In this document: positions 25,557 to 33,289 of the stretch, piece by piece | How positions within the stretch are numbered: the stretch's first letter is position 1 | How the letters are laid out: every line of letters begins with the position of its first letter | From: Tenacibaculum sp. Bg11-29 | Lineage (GTDB): Bacteria; Bacteroidota; Bacteroidia; Flavobacteriales; Flavobacteriaceae | Assembly (NCBI RefSeq): GCF_002836595.1 | Contig: NZ_PJBB01000003.1 | Coordinates: 992,001 to 1,056,000 of the forward strand | Direction of reading: 5' to 3' | Length of the DNA stretch: 64,000 nt | Notes under the pieces: generated by a model | The model's database searches: none | What the model was told of the DNA's origin: nothing | What the model saw: the letters and a program-made list of their open reading frames with translations, nothing else | Program-made: the position numbers and the translations under genes

Positions 25557-25573
25557 TAAATAAAAATAATAGA

Positions 25574-25900
25574 ATGTTAACAGATAAAGAAATGCTAGAA
25601 ATAGCAGAACGTTATTTAACTAAATTAAAAAGCGAATTGGAACTTAAATTATATGATGATTATATAAAAAAGGAATATGGTAATATTTATTATTATAATA
25701 CCAAAGAATGTTTTTTGGGTAACCCAAATAAATCATTAGCTGGAGGAGGTCCTTTTTTAGTTGAAAACACAACAGGAAGAGTTGTTTCTCTTGGAACCTT
25801 AAACCTTGAAAACACCTTAAAAAAGTATAAAAATGGGTCATTGGAACCAAGCTTAGACCTGTATTGGTACCCTGCTGAAGATAGATATGATTATAAATAA
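25574..25900 (+). CDS. YrhB/Imm35-like immunity protein (intact)
   Basis: 108 aa from ATG 25574 (MLTDKEMLEIAERYLTKLKS), the same start as the frameshifted paralogue at 25132; a longer frame from GTG 25517 would include the tRNA-like fragment and is rejected. Motifs YGNIYYYNTKE, GGGPFLVENTTGRVVSLGTL and a following helix fit the YrhB-type Imm35 family, which protects against contact-dependent toxins. No toxin tip lies beside it, so it is an orphan immunity gene. Confidence 0.65.
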   Translation: MLTDKEMLEIAERYLTKLKSELELKLYDDYIKKEYGNIYYYNTKECFLGNPNKSLAGGGPFLVENTTGRVVSLGTLNLENTLKKYKNGSLEPSLDLYWYPAEDRYDYK

Positions 25901-26024
25901 TTAAAATATTTTATAAAACTGTAAAAGGAGCTTGCTAATAGTAAGTGCCATTTTTAGTCATTAGAATTATCTATGGGAGTATATTTGCTTAAAACATTTA
26001 AATTGCTACAAAAAAGAAATAACG

Positions 26025-26411
26025 ATGGGATTAAAATATATCAAACAACTAAAAGATACCCCAAATTTAAGTAGTCGAATTCCCTTGAAAGGTCTTGGAG
26101 GTAATACAATAATAGAGATTAGAAAATATAGATAAGTAAAAGATTTTTATAAAGAAATTGATTCTGTTGACGTTTCTAATGCAAAGTTGGATATTGTGAA
26201 CGAACAAAAAGAAGTATTTGAATGGATTTTAGCACATCCAAATTATGATTTCAATGCATTATTCGATAATTATGATTTAGAACATGAACGATATGGTTAT
26301 ACCAATGAGGAGTTCTATGAATATTTCAAGGTATATTACGATGATCTCTTATTCACTTTAGATAAGTACAACAAAAAAGAATTTATTATTAAATTAGAAG
26401 ATTTTGAGTAA
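26025..26411 (+). pseudogene. Immunity-like gene with in-frame TAA
   Basis: ATG 26025 gives MGLKYIKQLKDTPNLSSRIP ... IIEIRKYR, then TAA (26133-26135), then the same frame continues VKDFYKEIDSVDVSNAKLD ... EEFYEYFKVYYDDLLF to 26411. The downstream part has no ATG at its beginning. A single CAA/GAA/AAA-to-TAA change would explain it. Highly acidic and helical like many immunity proteins; the family is not recognised. It is the last gene of the island before a terminator. Confidence 0.55.
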
Positions 26412-26482
26412 ATATTTATTAGATAGAACCTAAAATTATAAGAAGAAGGTAAGTTAAAATAACTTGATAAAATATTTTAAGA

Positions 26483-26512
26483 AGAGTTGTCAATTATTGA
26501 TAACTCTTTTTA
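26483..26512 (+). terminator. Rho-independent terminator ending operon 2
   Basis: Stem AGAGTTGTCA/TGATAACTCT with one mismatch, AATAT-like loop, followed by TTTTT. It marks the right end of the island's transcription. Confidence 0.7.
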
Positions 26513-26621
26513 AGTTAGATGCTTTATTTGCATCAAACTGATTAACTTATTATTAAAATGTCTAATGTTTTTTATGTCAGTAATTTTAATTTTTTCGACT
26601 AAGAATAAAACTATGTAAGAA

Positions 26622-27470
26622 ATGGCTATTCAAGATATAAAAACCTATAAATACCAAGATGTTTTTTCATTGCAAACCGTACAGTTCGAAAAAGCATGCG
26701 TAGTAAATAAGCCAGAACAAATAGATACTTATAAAATTTTTTGGATAAAAGAAGGTAAGGGAACTTATCATATCGATTTTGAAAGCTATTCATTTAATGG
26801 CGGAGTCTTGTTTTTTTTATCACCAGGGCAAATTTTTTCTGTAGACTCAGAAAAAATTAAAGAAGCATATCAATTAAGCTTTGTACAAGATTTTTATTGC
26901 ATACAAGCGCATGATGCTGAGGTTGCTTGTAACGGAATTTTGTTCAATAATATCTATGAAACTCCATTTGTAAAACCATGTGAAAAAGATATTCAGAAAC
27001 TAAGTTTTATAATTGAAAGCTTAGTAGATGAATTCGAAAATACAGAAACTGCGCAATATGATATGTTACAAGCCTATTTAAAACAGTTTATTATACATGC
27101 AGTTCGTATAAAAAAAGAACACCACGTTGTAAAAGAAGCTGTTGAAACGAAGCTATTTAAAGATTTTAGTTTGTTAGTAGAGTTAAACTTTAAAAAACTA
27201 CACAGTGTTACTGATTATGCAGGTCGTTTAGGAATTTCACCCAAGTCATTAACAAAGCACTTTAATAAAATAGGCGTTAAAAGTCCGAGTGATTTTATTA
27301 AAAATAGAATTATAATTGAAGCCAAACGTAGGCTACTGTATTCTACAAAAACTATAAAATATATTGCGTTTGATTTAGGGTTTAATGATCCTGCTTACTT
27401 TTCTCGCTTTTTTACGAAAGCAACAGGGCATTCACCAAAACAATTTCAAAAAGAACAAAGAGAGCTCTAA
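26622..27470 (+). CDS. AraC-family transcriptional regulator
   Basis: 282 aa. N-terminal cupin-like sensing domain (about 20-140; KEGKGTYHIDFESYSF, LFFLSPGQIFSV) and C-terminal AraC double HTH (SVTDYAGRLGISPKSLTKHF, IAFDLGFNDPAYFSRFFTKA, SPKQFQKE). It is cytoplasmic, unlike the two membrane-bound AraC types in the window. Downstream, on the same strand, lie a structured intergenic region and a direct-repeat site ahead of the small CxxC protein/CMD/cupredoxin genes, which are its likely targets. Ligand unknown. Confidence 0.85.
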   Translation: MAIQDIKTYKYQDVFSLQTVQFEKACVVNKPEQIDTYKIFWIKEGKGTYHIDFESYSFNGGVLFFLSPGQIFSVDSEKIKEAYQLSFVQDFYCIQAHDAEVACNGILFNNIYETPFVKPCEKDIQKLSFIIESLVDEFENTETAQYDMLQAYLKQFIIHAVRIKKEHHVVKEAVETKLFKDFSLLVELNFKKLHSVTDYAGRLGISPKSLTKHFNKIGVKSPSDFIKNRIIIEAKRRLLYSTKTIKYIAFDLGFNDPAYFSRFFTKATGHSPKQFQKEQREL

Positions 27471-27490
27471 TTCTTTTAAGAGCAAAAAAA

Positions 27491-27565
27491 ACTCGTAACA
27501 CACAAAGGGCTACGAGTATAAGGGGGTATATTATTAAGGGGGAATAACATATGGGGATATGTTAT
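27491..27565 (+). other. Structured intergenic element with two hairpins
   Basis: Hairpin ACTCGTA/TACGAGT (27491-27517) is followed by two TAAGGGGG-type repeats and then a 9-bp stem ATAACATAT/ATATGTTAT closed by a GGGG loop (27544-27565). The G-runs are striking in AT-rich DNA. It could be the 3' end of the AraC mRNA or an independent RNA element. The remaining gap to 27821 holds the direct repeats and a promoter. Confidence 0.45.
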
Positions 27566-27709
27566 GTGTAATAATACTGCAAAGATAAAACTACTCTTTA
27601 ACTAATTTGTTTACATAGGTTAAGAAATCATTTTATTATTAATACCAGTTTTTGTTTGAAATTACTGTAAAATAATCACTTTATTACAGTTGTTTTAAGT
27701 TAGAAATGG

Positions 27710-27771
27710 TTTAAGTCCAAGCTTAAGGAACTTTTGTCCAATTTTAAAACCCTATTCTCATCGCATCTTTG
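27710..27771 (+). promoter_or_regulatory. AraC-type direct repeats and promoter ahead of the CxxC/CMD/cupredoxin genes
   Basis: Two 17-bp units (27710-27726 and 27731-27747) share GTCCAA and flanking T/A runs (12 of 17 identical) and are spaced exactly 21 bp, two helical turns, as AraC-family half-sites are. A -7-like CATCTTTG follows at 27764-27771; no good -33 box is present, which suits an activator-dependent promoter. Confidence 0.5.
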
Positions 27772-27821
27772 TACTAGAATTTTTAACCATTAGTTTTTCG
27801 GTTAAATAAAATGCAAAAAAG

Positions 27822-27926
27822 ATGAAAGCAACACAAAATAATCAATGTCCTAACTGTTGGGGTTATCAAGAGTATGACGAACAATTTCCTGATAGAGAAA
27901 TGTGTAATTGTGAAGAATCTAAATAA
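27822..27926 (+). CDS. Small CxxC protein (34 aa)
   Basis: ATG 27822 encodes a 34-aa protein with CPNCWGYQEYDEQF and REMCNCEESK: two CxxC/CxC pairs, fit for a small zinc ribbon or a redox/metal-binding peptide. It is 20 nt before the CMD-family gene and probably the first gene of that operon. Too short for family assignment; the conserved-looking Cys pattern supports it being real. Confidence 0.65.
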   Translation: MKATQNNQCPNCWGYQEYDEQFPDREMCNCEESK

Positions 27927-27946
27927 TAATATTAAAACATAAAAAT

Positions 27947-28504
27947 ATGAGTACTAGAATTAAAACATTAAATCCAGAAACGACTACAGGGAAATCAAAA
28001 GAATTATTTGATGCTGTACAAAACAAATTAGGTTTTATACCTAACCTAATAAAAGTATTTGGTAATTCACCAGCTACATTACAAACCTACTTAAGTTTAG
28101 GTGATTTAACTGCAAGCGGAAATTTTTCTAATAAGTTTAGAGAACAACTAGCATTAGCAATTGCTGAAGAGAACGAATGTGATTACTGCTTATCTGCACA
28201 TACAGCAATAGGTAAAATGAATGGCTTAACAGATGCTGAAACAGAACAAAACAGACAAGGTTTGGCAGCTGATGAAAAGGTACAAGCAGGTTTAAACTTA
28301 GCACAAAGCATTACTAAAAATAGAGGTAATATAAGTTCTGATGAAATTGCAGCAGCAAAAGTAGCAGGATATAATGATAGTGACATCTTAGAAATTGTTT
28401 TAAATGTAGTTTCTAACACATTAACAAACTATGTAAATCATATTGCAAAAACTGAGGTTGACTTTCCAAAAGTAGAAGCAGGGAAGTTTACTGTAAATTC
28501 TTAA
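27947..28504 (+). CDS. Carboxymuconolactone decarboxylase / AhpD-like peroxidase-related protein
   Basis: 185 aa, all-helical, with the signature EENECDYCLSAHTAIGK (E...CxxC..H) of the CMD/AhpD family, in which the two cysteines carry out thiol chemistry, as in alkylhydroperoxidase activity. Family length is usual. Upstream are the AraC-type direct repeats and the 34-aa CxxC protein; a cupredoxin-like secreted protein follows. A redox-stress or metal-related response under AraC control is the plausible theme; the substrate is unknown. Confidence 0.85.
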   Translation: MSTRIKTLNPETTTGKSKELFDAVQNKLGFIPNLIKVFGNSPATLQTYLSLGDLTASGNFSNKFREQLALAIAEENECDYCLSAHTAIGKMNGLTDAETEQNRQGLAADEKVQAGLNLAQSITKNRGNISSDEIAAAKVAGYNDSDILEIVLNVVSNTLTNYVNHIAKTEVDFPKVEAGKFTVNS

Positions 28505-28590
28505 TAAAAATTTGAACAATTATTTATAGCAGAAAGCTACAGTAAAAGTTCATTCTTTAAATAAATTTTTTAATTATAATATCCAATAAA

Positions 28591-28953
28591 ATGAAACGTA
28601 TTATCGCAATTTTAGTATTAGTATTAAGTGTTAGTTTTCAAGCAAACGCACAAGAAGCAAAAACAGTATCTTTAGAACAAACAAAAGGTGAGTTTACTCA
28701 AAAAGGATTAACTTTAAGTGAAGGAACATATATCTTTGAAATTTCTAATAAAGAAGTAGGTCATGATGTAGGTTTTGTATTAGCTCCTAAAGGAAAAGTA
28801 GAAGCAGAAAACCACATTAAAAATGCATATGTAACTTCTGTAGTTAAAAATAATTCGAAGTCTACTTCTAAAAAAGTAACTTTAAAGAAAGGTGAATATG
28901 TATATTTTTGCCCTTTAAATCCAACTCCTCAATATACTTTAACTGTTGAATAA
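28591..28953 (+). CDS. Secreted cupredoxin-like protein with incomplete copper site
   Basis: 120 aa with signal peptide (IIAILVLVLSVSFQANAQ, cut after ~21). The mature part is a beta-sandwich with GHDVGFVL (first His ligand) and YVYFCPLNPTPQYTLTVE (Cys ligand). In plastocyanin/azurin proteins the Cys is followed by a His and often a Met; here Gln stands in the expected His position and no Met follows. It may bind copper differently or not at all. Cotranscription with the CMD-family gene is likely (86-nt gap, terminator after it). Confidence 0.75.
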   Translation: MKRIIAILVLVLSVSFQANAQEAKTVSLEQTKGEFTQKGLTLSEGTYIFEISNKEVGHDVGFVLAPKGKVEAENHIKNAYVTSVVKNNSKSTSKKVTLKKGEYVYFCPLNPTPQYTLTVE

Positions 28954-28980
28954 TTTTTTATTTAACTTATAGTAAAAGAA

Positions 28981-29007
28981 AATCCCGCAATTTTGCGGGA
29001 TTTTTAT
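28981..29007 (+). terminator. Rho-independent terminator
   Basis: Perfect 10-bp stem AATCCCGCAA/TTGCGGGATT with a TT loop (effectively 9 bp, 4-nt loop), then TTTTA. It ends the CMD/cupredoxin operon. Downstream to 29256 I see only a -7-like TACATTTG at 29227-29234. Confidence 0.9.
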
Positions 29008-29256
29008 TGTTATAATGTGCTTTGCACCTGAATCTAAATGATATTTTATTATTGAATAATACTTCAAATACGTTTCCTCATGTTCTTTAATATACCCGTA
29101 TTTCTTATGTGTAAACCTAATATTTCTTTTTTATTTTACACAGAACTTACTGAATTGTAATGTTATATTAAATCATAAAATTATCTTAAAAAAACAATTA
29201 ATTATCGTTTTTCAATAATATTAAAATACATTTGTAGAAATATTTAAAATAAAAAC

Positions 29257-30468
29257 ATGAAATTTAAAAAAGTATTGTACTTAGTATTTTTATTAATAGT
29301 ATTAAGCAGTTGTGCTGGAGCAAAAATAAGAAAGATTCTTAAAGTAGGTGAAGTTGCTCAGAAAAATTATAAGGTAACTTTTCCATTTGAATATACTAAA
29401 ACAGGACATATTCTTATAAAAGCAACAATTAAAGGAGAAATATATGATTTTATTTTAGATACAGGCGCTACTAATATTATTTCTAATGAATTAGCGGAAA
29501 AATTAAAGGTTGTTACTATTGGTTCTTCTAAGATATCTGATATTAATGAAAAATCAACAAGCTTAGCATATGTGAAATTAGATGACATAGCCATTGGAGG
29601 AATAAACTTTAAAGGAACAATAGGTTCTATATTGGATCTTAAAAAAGGAGATTTAGCTTGTTTAGAAGTAGATGGGCTAATAGGTTCTAATTTAATGAGG
29701 CATGCTGTTTGGGATTTTGATTTTCAAAATAAAATGATAACCATTACTGATAACGAAAAAACTTTAAATATACCCTCTAATTATTCTGAATCAAAAATAT
29801 TTGTTGGCGATGCGTATCAAGTATCAATTATTACAAAAGTAAATGAAGAAAGAGTCTTAAACAATGTAATAGACTTAGGTAATCCAGGTTGTACTAAATT
29901 GAGATACAAGGTTTTCAAAGAACAAAAAGAATCAAAAAGAATTAAAAAATATATTAAAGGTTCAGGAGGTTCAGGTTTTGGAGCTTTTGGAAGAAGTATA
30001 GAAAAGAGAAATTCATATTTAGCTAGAATTAATAAATTTAGAATAGGAGACTATTTTATAAATAACGCTATTGTGAGTGTAGAGGATGAAAATACTAATA
30101 TTGGATTGGGTTTTCTTAAGAACTATAGGGTTATTTTCAACTGGAAAACAAAAAAGTTTAAAATGATTAAACAACGTAATAAAGATAAAGGTAACATAAT
30201 AACTTTTGGATTTAAATCTACATTTGAAAAGAACAAACTATATATTGATTATTTGTACGATAATATTAAGGCTTCAAAGATTTTAAAATATAGAGATCAA
30301 ATATTAAGTATAAATAATAAAGATTATTCCTACGTAAGTGATAGTCAATGGTGTGAAATTTTTCAAATGGGGCTTTTAAAAAATTTAAAAATTAATAAAA
30401 TAAAGATAAAAGTATTGAGAGATGGAGAAGAGTTAGAGTTTGATTTAGAAAAAGTAAAATTATTGTAA
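29257..30468 (+). CDS. Lipoprotein with retropepsin-like aspartyl protease and PDZ-like domains
   Basis: 403 aa. Lipobox LIVLSSC (Cys near residue 20). First lobe with FILDTGATNIISNELAEKL (DTG active site, residue ~67) and YVKLDDIAIGGINFKG; second lobe VIDLGNPGCTKLRYK, where DLG stands in for DTG; the C-terminal ~85 residues (LYIDYLYDN ... DQILSINNKDYS) look like a PDZ-like domain. This domain order is common in Bacteroidota secreted aspartyl proteases. Outer- or inner-membrane anchored, acting on periplasmic or surface peptides. The second lobe lacks Thr and Gly, so activity is uncertain. Confidence 0.75.
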   Translation: MKFKKVLYLVFLLIVLSSCAGAKIRKILKVGEVAQKNYKVTFPFEYTKTGHILIKATIKGEIYDFILDTGATNIISNELAEKLKVVTIGSSKISDINEKSTSLAYVKLDDIAIGGINFKGTIGSILDLKKGDLACLEVDGLIGSNLMRHAVWDFDFQNKMITITDNEKTLNIPSNYSESKIFVGDAYQVSIITKVNEERVLNNVIDLGNPGCTKLRYKVFKEQKESKRIKKYIKGSGGSGFGAFGRSIEKRNSYLARINKFRIGDYFINNAIVSVEDENTNIGLGFLKNYRVIFNWKTKKFKMIKQRNKDKGNIITFGFKSTFEKNKLYIDYLYDNIKASKILKYRDQILSINNKDYSYVSDSQWCEIFQMGLLKNLKINKIKIKVLRDGEELEFDLEKVKLL

Positions 30469-30530
30469 ATGTATATTGATTTACTAAGTTTATTTAATAT
30501 GTTTATGCGGTCTAGAAAACATAAAGTATC

Positions 30531-31073
30531 ATGAAAAAAATTATTTACATCTGTGCTAAAACCTTTTTTTACTTATTTACCTTTTTTTTTGTATTTGTAC
30601 TTTTATTTTCGATTTTATCTTTAGTTGAAAAGCATGGAATTCTTGACGTTCCTTATGTTGATATCATAGAGAATGATGTAGATGATTTTAATGCTAAAAT
30701 TAAAATTCCGATTGTAAACGGGATAATTAAGTACCAGTTTTCATATACGATTGTTTTTATGTGGCTCTGGCTGTTGTTTTATTCAATATATTTTTATGTT
30801 CTAAAAGATTTTTTTAGAATTTTCATCGATAATGAGTTGTTTAATGCAAAGTCATTAAATAAACTTAAAATATTCTTTAAACTAAATTTTATTCCAATAA
30901 TTTTAAATATTGGTATTATTGTAATTGGTTGGACAAAAAAAGAGAAAGTTAGTTTTGAAGAAGAATACTTTTTCATTTTTATTCATTCTTGTGTAGCGCT
31001 TTTAATTTATTTATATATTGATCTTTTTAAGAAAGGAAGAAGATTACAAGAAGAAAATAATTTAACCATTTAG
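30531..31073 (+). CDS. DUF2975-type four-helix membrane protein
   Basis: 180 aa with four hydrophobic segments (FFYLFTFFFVFVLLFSILSL, YTIVFMWLWLLFYSIYFYVL, FIPIILNIGIIVIGW, FFIFIHSCVALLIYLYIDLF) and the RIFIDNELFNAKSLNKLKIF linker typical of DUF2975. The start of the next HTH gene lies 2 nt beyond its stop. DUF2975/HTH pairs are a recurring two-gene unit in which the membrane protein may control the small regulator. Confidence 0.8.
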   Translation: MKKIIYICAKTFFYLFTFFFVFVLLFSILSLVEKHGILDVPYVDIIENDVDDFNAKIKIPIVNGIIKYQFSYTIVFMWLWLLFYSIYFYVLKDFFRIFIDNELFNAKSLNKLKIFFKLNFIPIILNIGIIVIGWTKKEKVSFEEEYFFIFIHSCVALLIYLYIDLFKKGRRLQEENNLTI

Positions 31074-31075
31074 TT

Positions 31076-31285
31076 ATGCCTATAATTGTAAATTTAGATG
31101 TAATACTTGCTAAGCGAAAGATGAGAAGTAAAGATTTGGCTGAAGAGATTGGTATTACGGCAGCTAATTTATCTATTTTAAAATCAGGTAAAGCTAAAGC
31201 CATTCGTTTTTCTACGTTAGAAGCTATTTGTGCGGTTTTAGAATGTCAACCTGCAGATATTTTAGAATATAAAAAGAATAATTGA
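31076..31285 (+). CDS. YozG/Cro-type small HTH regulator
   Basis: 69 aa, almost entirely one XRE helix-turn-helix (MPIIVNLDVILAKRKMRSKD, LAEEIGITAANLSILKSGKA, TLEAICAVLECQPADILEY). It starts 2 nt after the DUF2975 gene and is the standard partner of that family. No sensor domain, so its activity probably depends on the partner. A strong bidirectional terminator begins at its stop codon. Confidence 0.85.
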   Translation: MPIIVNLDVILAKRKMRSKDLAEEIGITAANLSILKSGKAKAIRFSTLEAICAVLECQPADILEYKKNN

Positions 31286-31324
31286 TTTTTAAAAACCAAT
31301 AGTTTTCTATTGGTTTTTAAAAAT
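31285..31324. terminator. Bidirectional terminator
   Basis: 18-bp stem ATTTTTAAAAACCAATAG / mirror, TTTT loop, between the HTH gene and the convergent aminopeptidase gene. U-runs arise on both strands. Confidence 0.9.
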
Positions 31325-31352
31325 CTAATGTTTTGTTGTTTATATTAAAAAT

Positions 31353-32645
31353 CTAAGGATTCATAATATCTTCAATTTCATCTGCATCAATAGGTATGTT
31401 ACGCATTAAGTTAAAAGGATCTCCTTTTTCTTGAATAACCACATCATCTTCTAAACGAATACCAAAACCTTCGTTAGGGATATAAATACCCGGCTCTACA
31501 GTAAATACCATATTCGCTTCCATAGGTTGGTGTAACAATCCGTAATCATGCGTGTCTAAGCCCATATGGTGCGAAGTACCGTGCATAAAGTATTTTTTAT
31601 ATGCTGGCCAGTCTTTATCTTCATTCTGTACGTCTGCTTTGTCTAATAAACCTAGGCCTAATAATTCAGAGGTCATTAATTTACCAACTTCAAGATGATA
31701 ATCAGCCCAGATAGTTCCCGGAACTAATAATTTTGTGGCATCGTTTTTTACACGATTTACCGCGTTGTACACTGCTTTTTGTCTGTCAGAAAAACGACCA
31801 GAAACAGGTATTGTACGTGTCATGTCTGAAGAATAATTAGCGTACTCAGCACCAACATCCATTAATATTAATTCACCAGCTTTACATTGTTGGTTGTTTT
31901 CAATATAATGTAAAACATTTGCGTTGTTACCTGAAGCAATAATAGGTGTATAAGCGAATTTTTTAGAACGATTTCTAATAAATTCATGAATAAATTCAGC
32001 TTCAATTTCATATTCCCAAACACCAGGTTTTACAAAATCTAATACACGTCTAAATCCTTTTTCAGTAATATCACAGGCTTGTTGTAATAAATCTAATTCT
32101 ATTGGATTTTTTAGTGAACGTAAGCGCTGTAAAATAGGATTACTTTTAGCAACTGAATGTGCAGGATATTTGTTTAATAACCACTTTGTAAAACGAGCTT
32201 CACGAGTTTCTGTTTCAACAGAAGCACGATAATGTTCATTGGTATTTATGTAAACAGTTTCGGCAAGTGCCATCATTTCGGCTAATACTTTTTCTAAATC
32301 TTGTAACCAGAAAACAGTTTTTATTCCGCTAGTTGCTAATGCTTTTTCTTTGGTTAGTTTTTCACCTTCCCAAACAGCAATATGTTCGTTTGTTTCACGT
32401 AAAAATAATACTTCACGTAAATTTTCTTTTGGGCAATTAGGAAATAATATTAAAATGCTTTCTTCTTGGTCTGCACCGCTTAAGAAAAATATATCACGAT
32501 GTTGTTCAAAAGGTAGTGCGCTATCTGCACTTACTGGATATACGTCATTAGAGTTAAAAATAGCTAAACTGTTTGGCTTCATCTTCGCCATAAAGTTTTT
32601 ACGATTTTTTATAAATAAGTCTCGATTTATTGGGTTGTATTTCAT
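31353..32645 (-). CDS. pepP: Xaa-Pro aminopeptidase (M24B)
   Basis: 430 aa, usual length. N-terminal creatinase-like domain (1-170, FLSGADQEESILIL), then the pita-bread metal domain with ligands in LMDVGAEYANYSSDMTRTIP (two Asp), HGTSHHMGLDTHD (His), TVEPGIYIP (Glu) and IRLEDDVVI (Glu). A dinuclear manganese enzyme of the cytoplasm that removes an N-terminal residue before proline. Separated by 67 bp from the Crp-like gene on the same strand. A housekeeping gene. Confidence 0.93.
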   Translation of the reverse strand: MKYNPINRDLFIKNRKNFMAKMKPNSLAIFNSNDVYPVSADSALPFEQHRDIFFLSGADQEESILILFPNCPKENLREVLFLRETNEHIAVWEGEKLTKEKALATSGIKTVFWLQDLEKVLAEMMALAETVYINTNEHYRASVETETREARFTKWLLNKYPAHSVAKSNPILQRLRSLKNPIELDLLQQACDITEKGFRRVLDFVKPGVWEYEIEAEFIHEFIRNRSKKFAYTPIIASGNNANVLHYIENNQQCKAGELILMDVGAEYANYSSDMTRTIPVSGRFSDRQKAVYNAVNRVKNDATKLLVPGTIWADYHLEVGKLMTSELLGLGLLDKADVQNEDKDWPAYKKYFMHGTSHHMGLDTHDYGLLHQPMEANMVFTVEPGIYIPNEGFGIRLEDDVVIQEKGDPFNLMRNIPIDADEIEDIMNP

Positions 32646-32712
32646 AAAGCTAACAATTAAAATGTTCTCAAAAATAAAAAAAACATCTCTTTAATTGTGT
32701 AGCCATTTGGCA

Positions 32713-33282
32713 CTATTTTATGTTTTTACGAATTCTACTCATATGTCTGGTAGAAATCCCTAAAAAAGAAGCTAGGTAACGTAGTGGAACCTCTCCTAAT
32801 AAGTTAGGTTCGTTAAGTAGTAATTTTTTGTAACGATCTTCTGGCGTTAGTGTTAGTAGATCTATTCTGTAATCATCAATTAAAAATATTTGCTTTTCAA
32901 TTAAAGTATAATAAAATTGTTGAAATACTTTATTGGTTTTTAATAGATGTTTAAAATCTGCTACCAAAATTACTTGTAAATTGCAGTTGCTTAAAGCTTT
33001 AATGCTTTTACGTGATGGTGTTTTTTGTAGGTAGCTTTTTAAAGCAGCTGTACAAGAGTTTTTTAAGGCTAAATAGGTTGTTCTTTCTTCTTCGGATACT
33101 TCAATGGAATGTTGTAAAACACCGTTTTCGATAAAACAGAAGTATTCACAAATTTTTCCTTTTTCAACCAGAAAATTGTTTTTTGTTAATTGTAATGGTT
33201 TAAAGAAACTAAAAATCTCAGAAATTTGACTATCAAACTCCTGAGATTCTATTATGTTTTCTATGTAATTAGAAAAATTCAC
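32713..33282 (-). CDS. Crp/Fnr-family regulator
   Basis: 189 aa. N-terminal cyclic-nucleotide-binding-like barrel (KNNFLVEKGKICEYFCFIEN, LKNSCTAALKSYLQKTPSRK) and a C-terminal winged HTH (LLGEVPLRYLASFLGISTRH, MSRIRKN). It lacks the Fnr cysteines and the full cAMP phosphate cassette, like many Bacteroidota members. Located 7 bp after the RNA helicase gene stop region on the same strand; they may be cotranscribed. Confidence 0.85.
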   Translation of the reverse strand: MNFSNYIENIIESQEFDSQISEIFSFFKPLQLTKNNFLVEKGKICEYFCFIENGVLQHSIEVSEEERTTYLALKNSCTAALKSYLQKTPSRKSIKALSNCNLQVILVADFKHLLKTNKVFQQFYYTLIEKQIFLIDDYRIDLLTLTPEDRYKKLLLNEPNLLGEVPLRYLASFLGISTRHMSRIRKNIK

Positions 33283-33289
33283 TTATAAT

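Noticed and set aside
25529..25562. tRNA gene
   Set aside because: Only the anticodon-arm-like part is present; acceptor, D and T arms cannot be formed.
14653..26135. Genome-wide alternative genetic code
   Set aside because: All core genes and the intact island genes end cleanly at TAA, TAG or TGA with normal lengths; local decay is simpler. Local read-through is kept only as a low-probability option.
6047..26512. Ordinary complete prophage or R-type tailocin
   Set aside because: No integrase, terminase, portal, capsid, tube, sheath, baseplate or tape-measure gene can be recognised in 20 kb, despite lysis and fibre genes.
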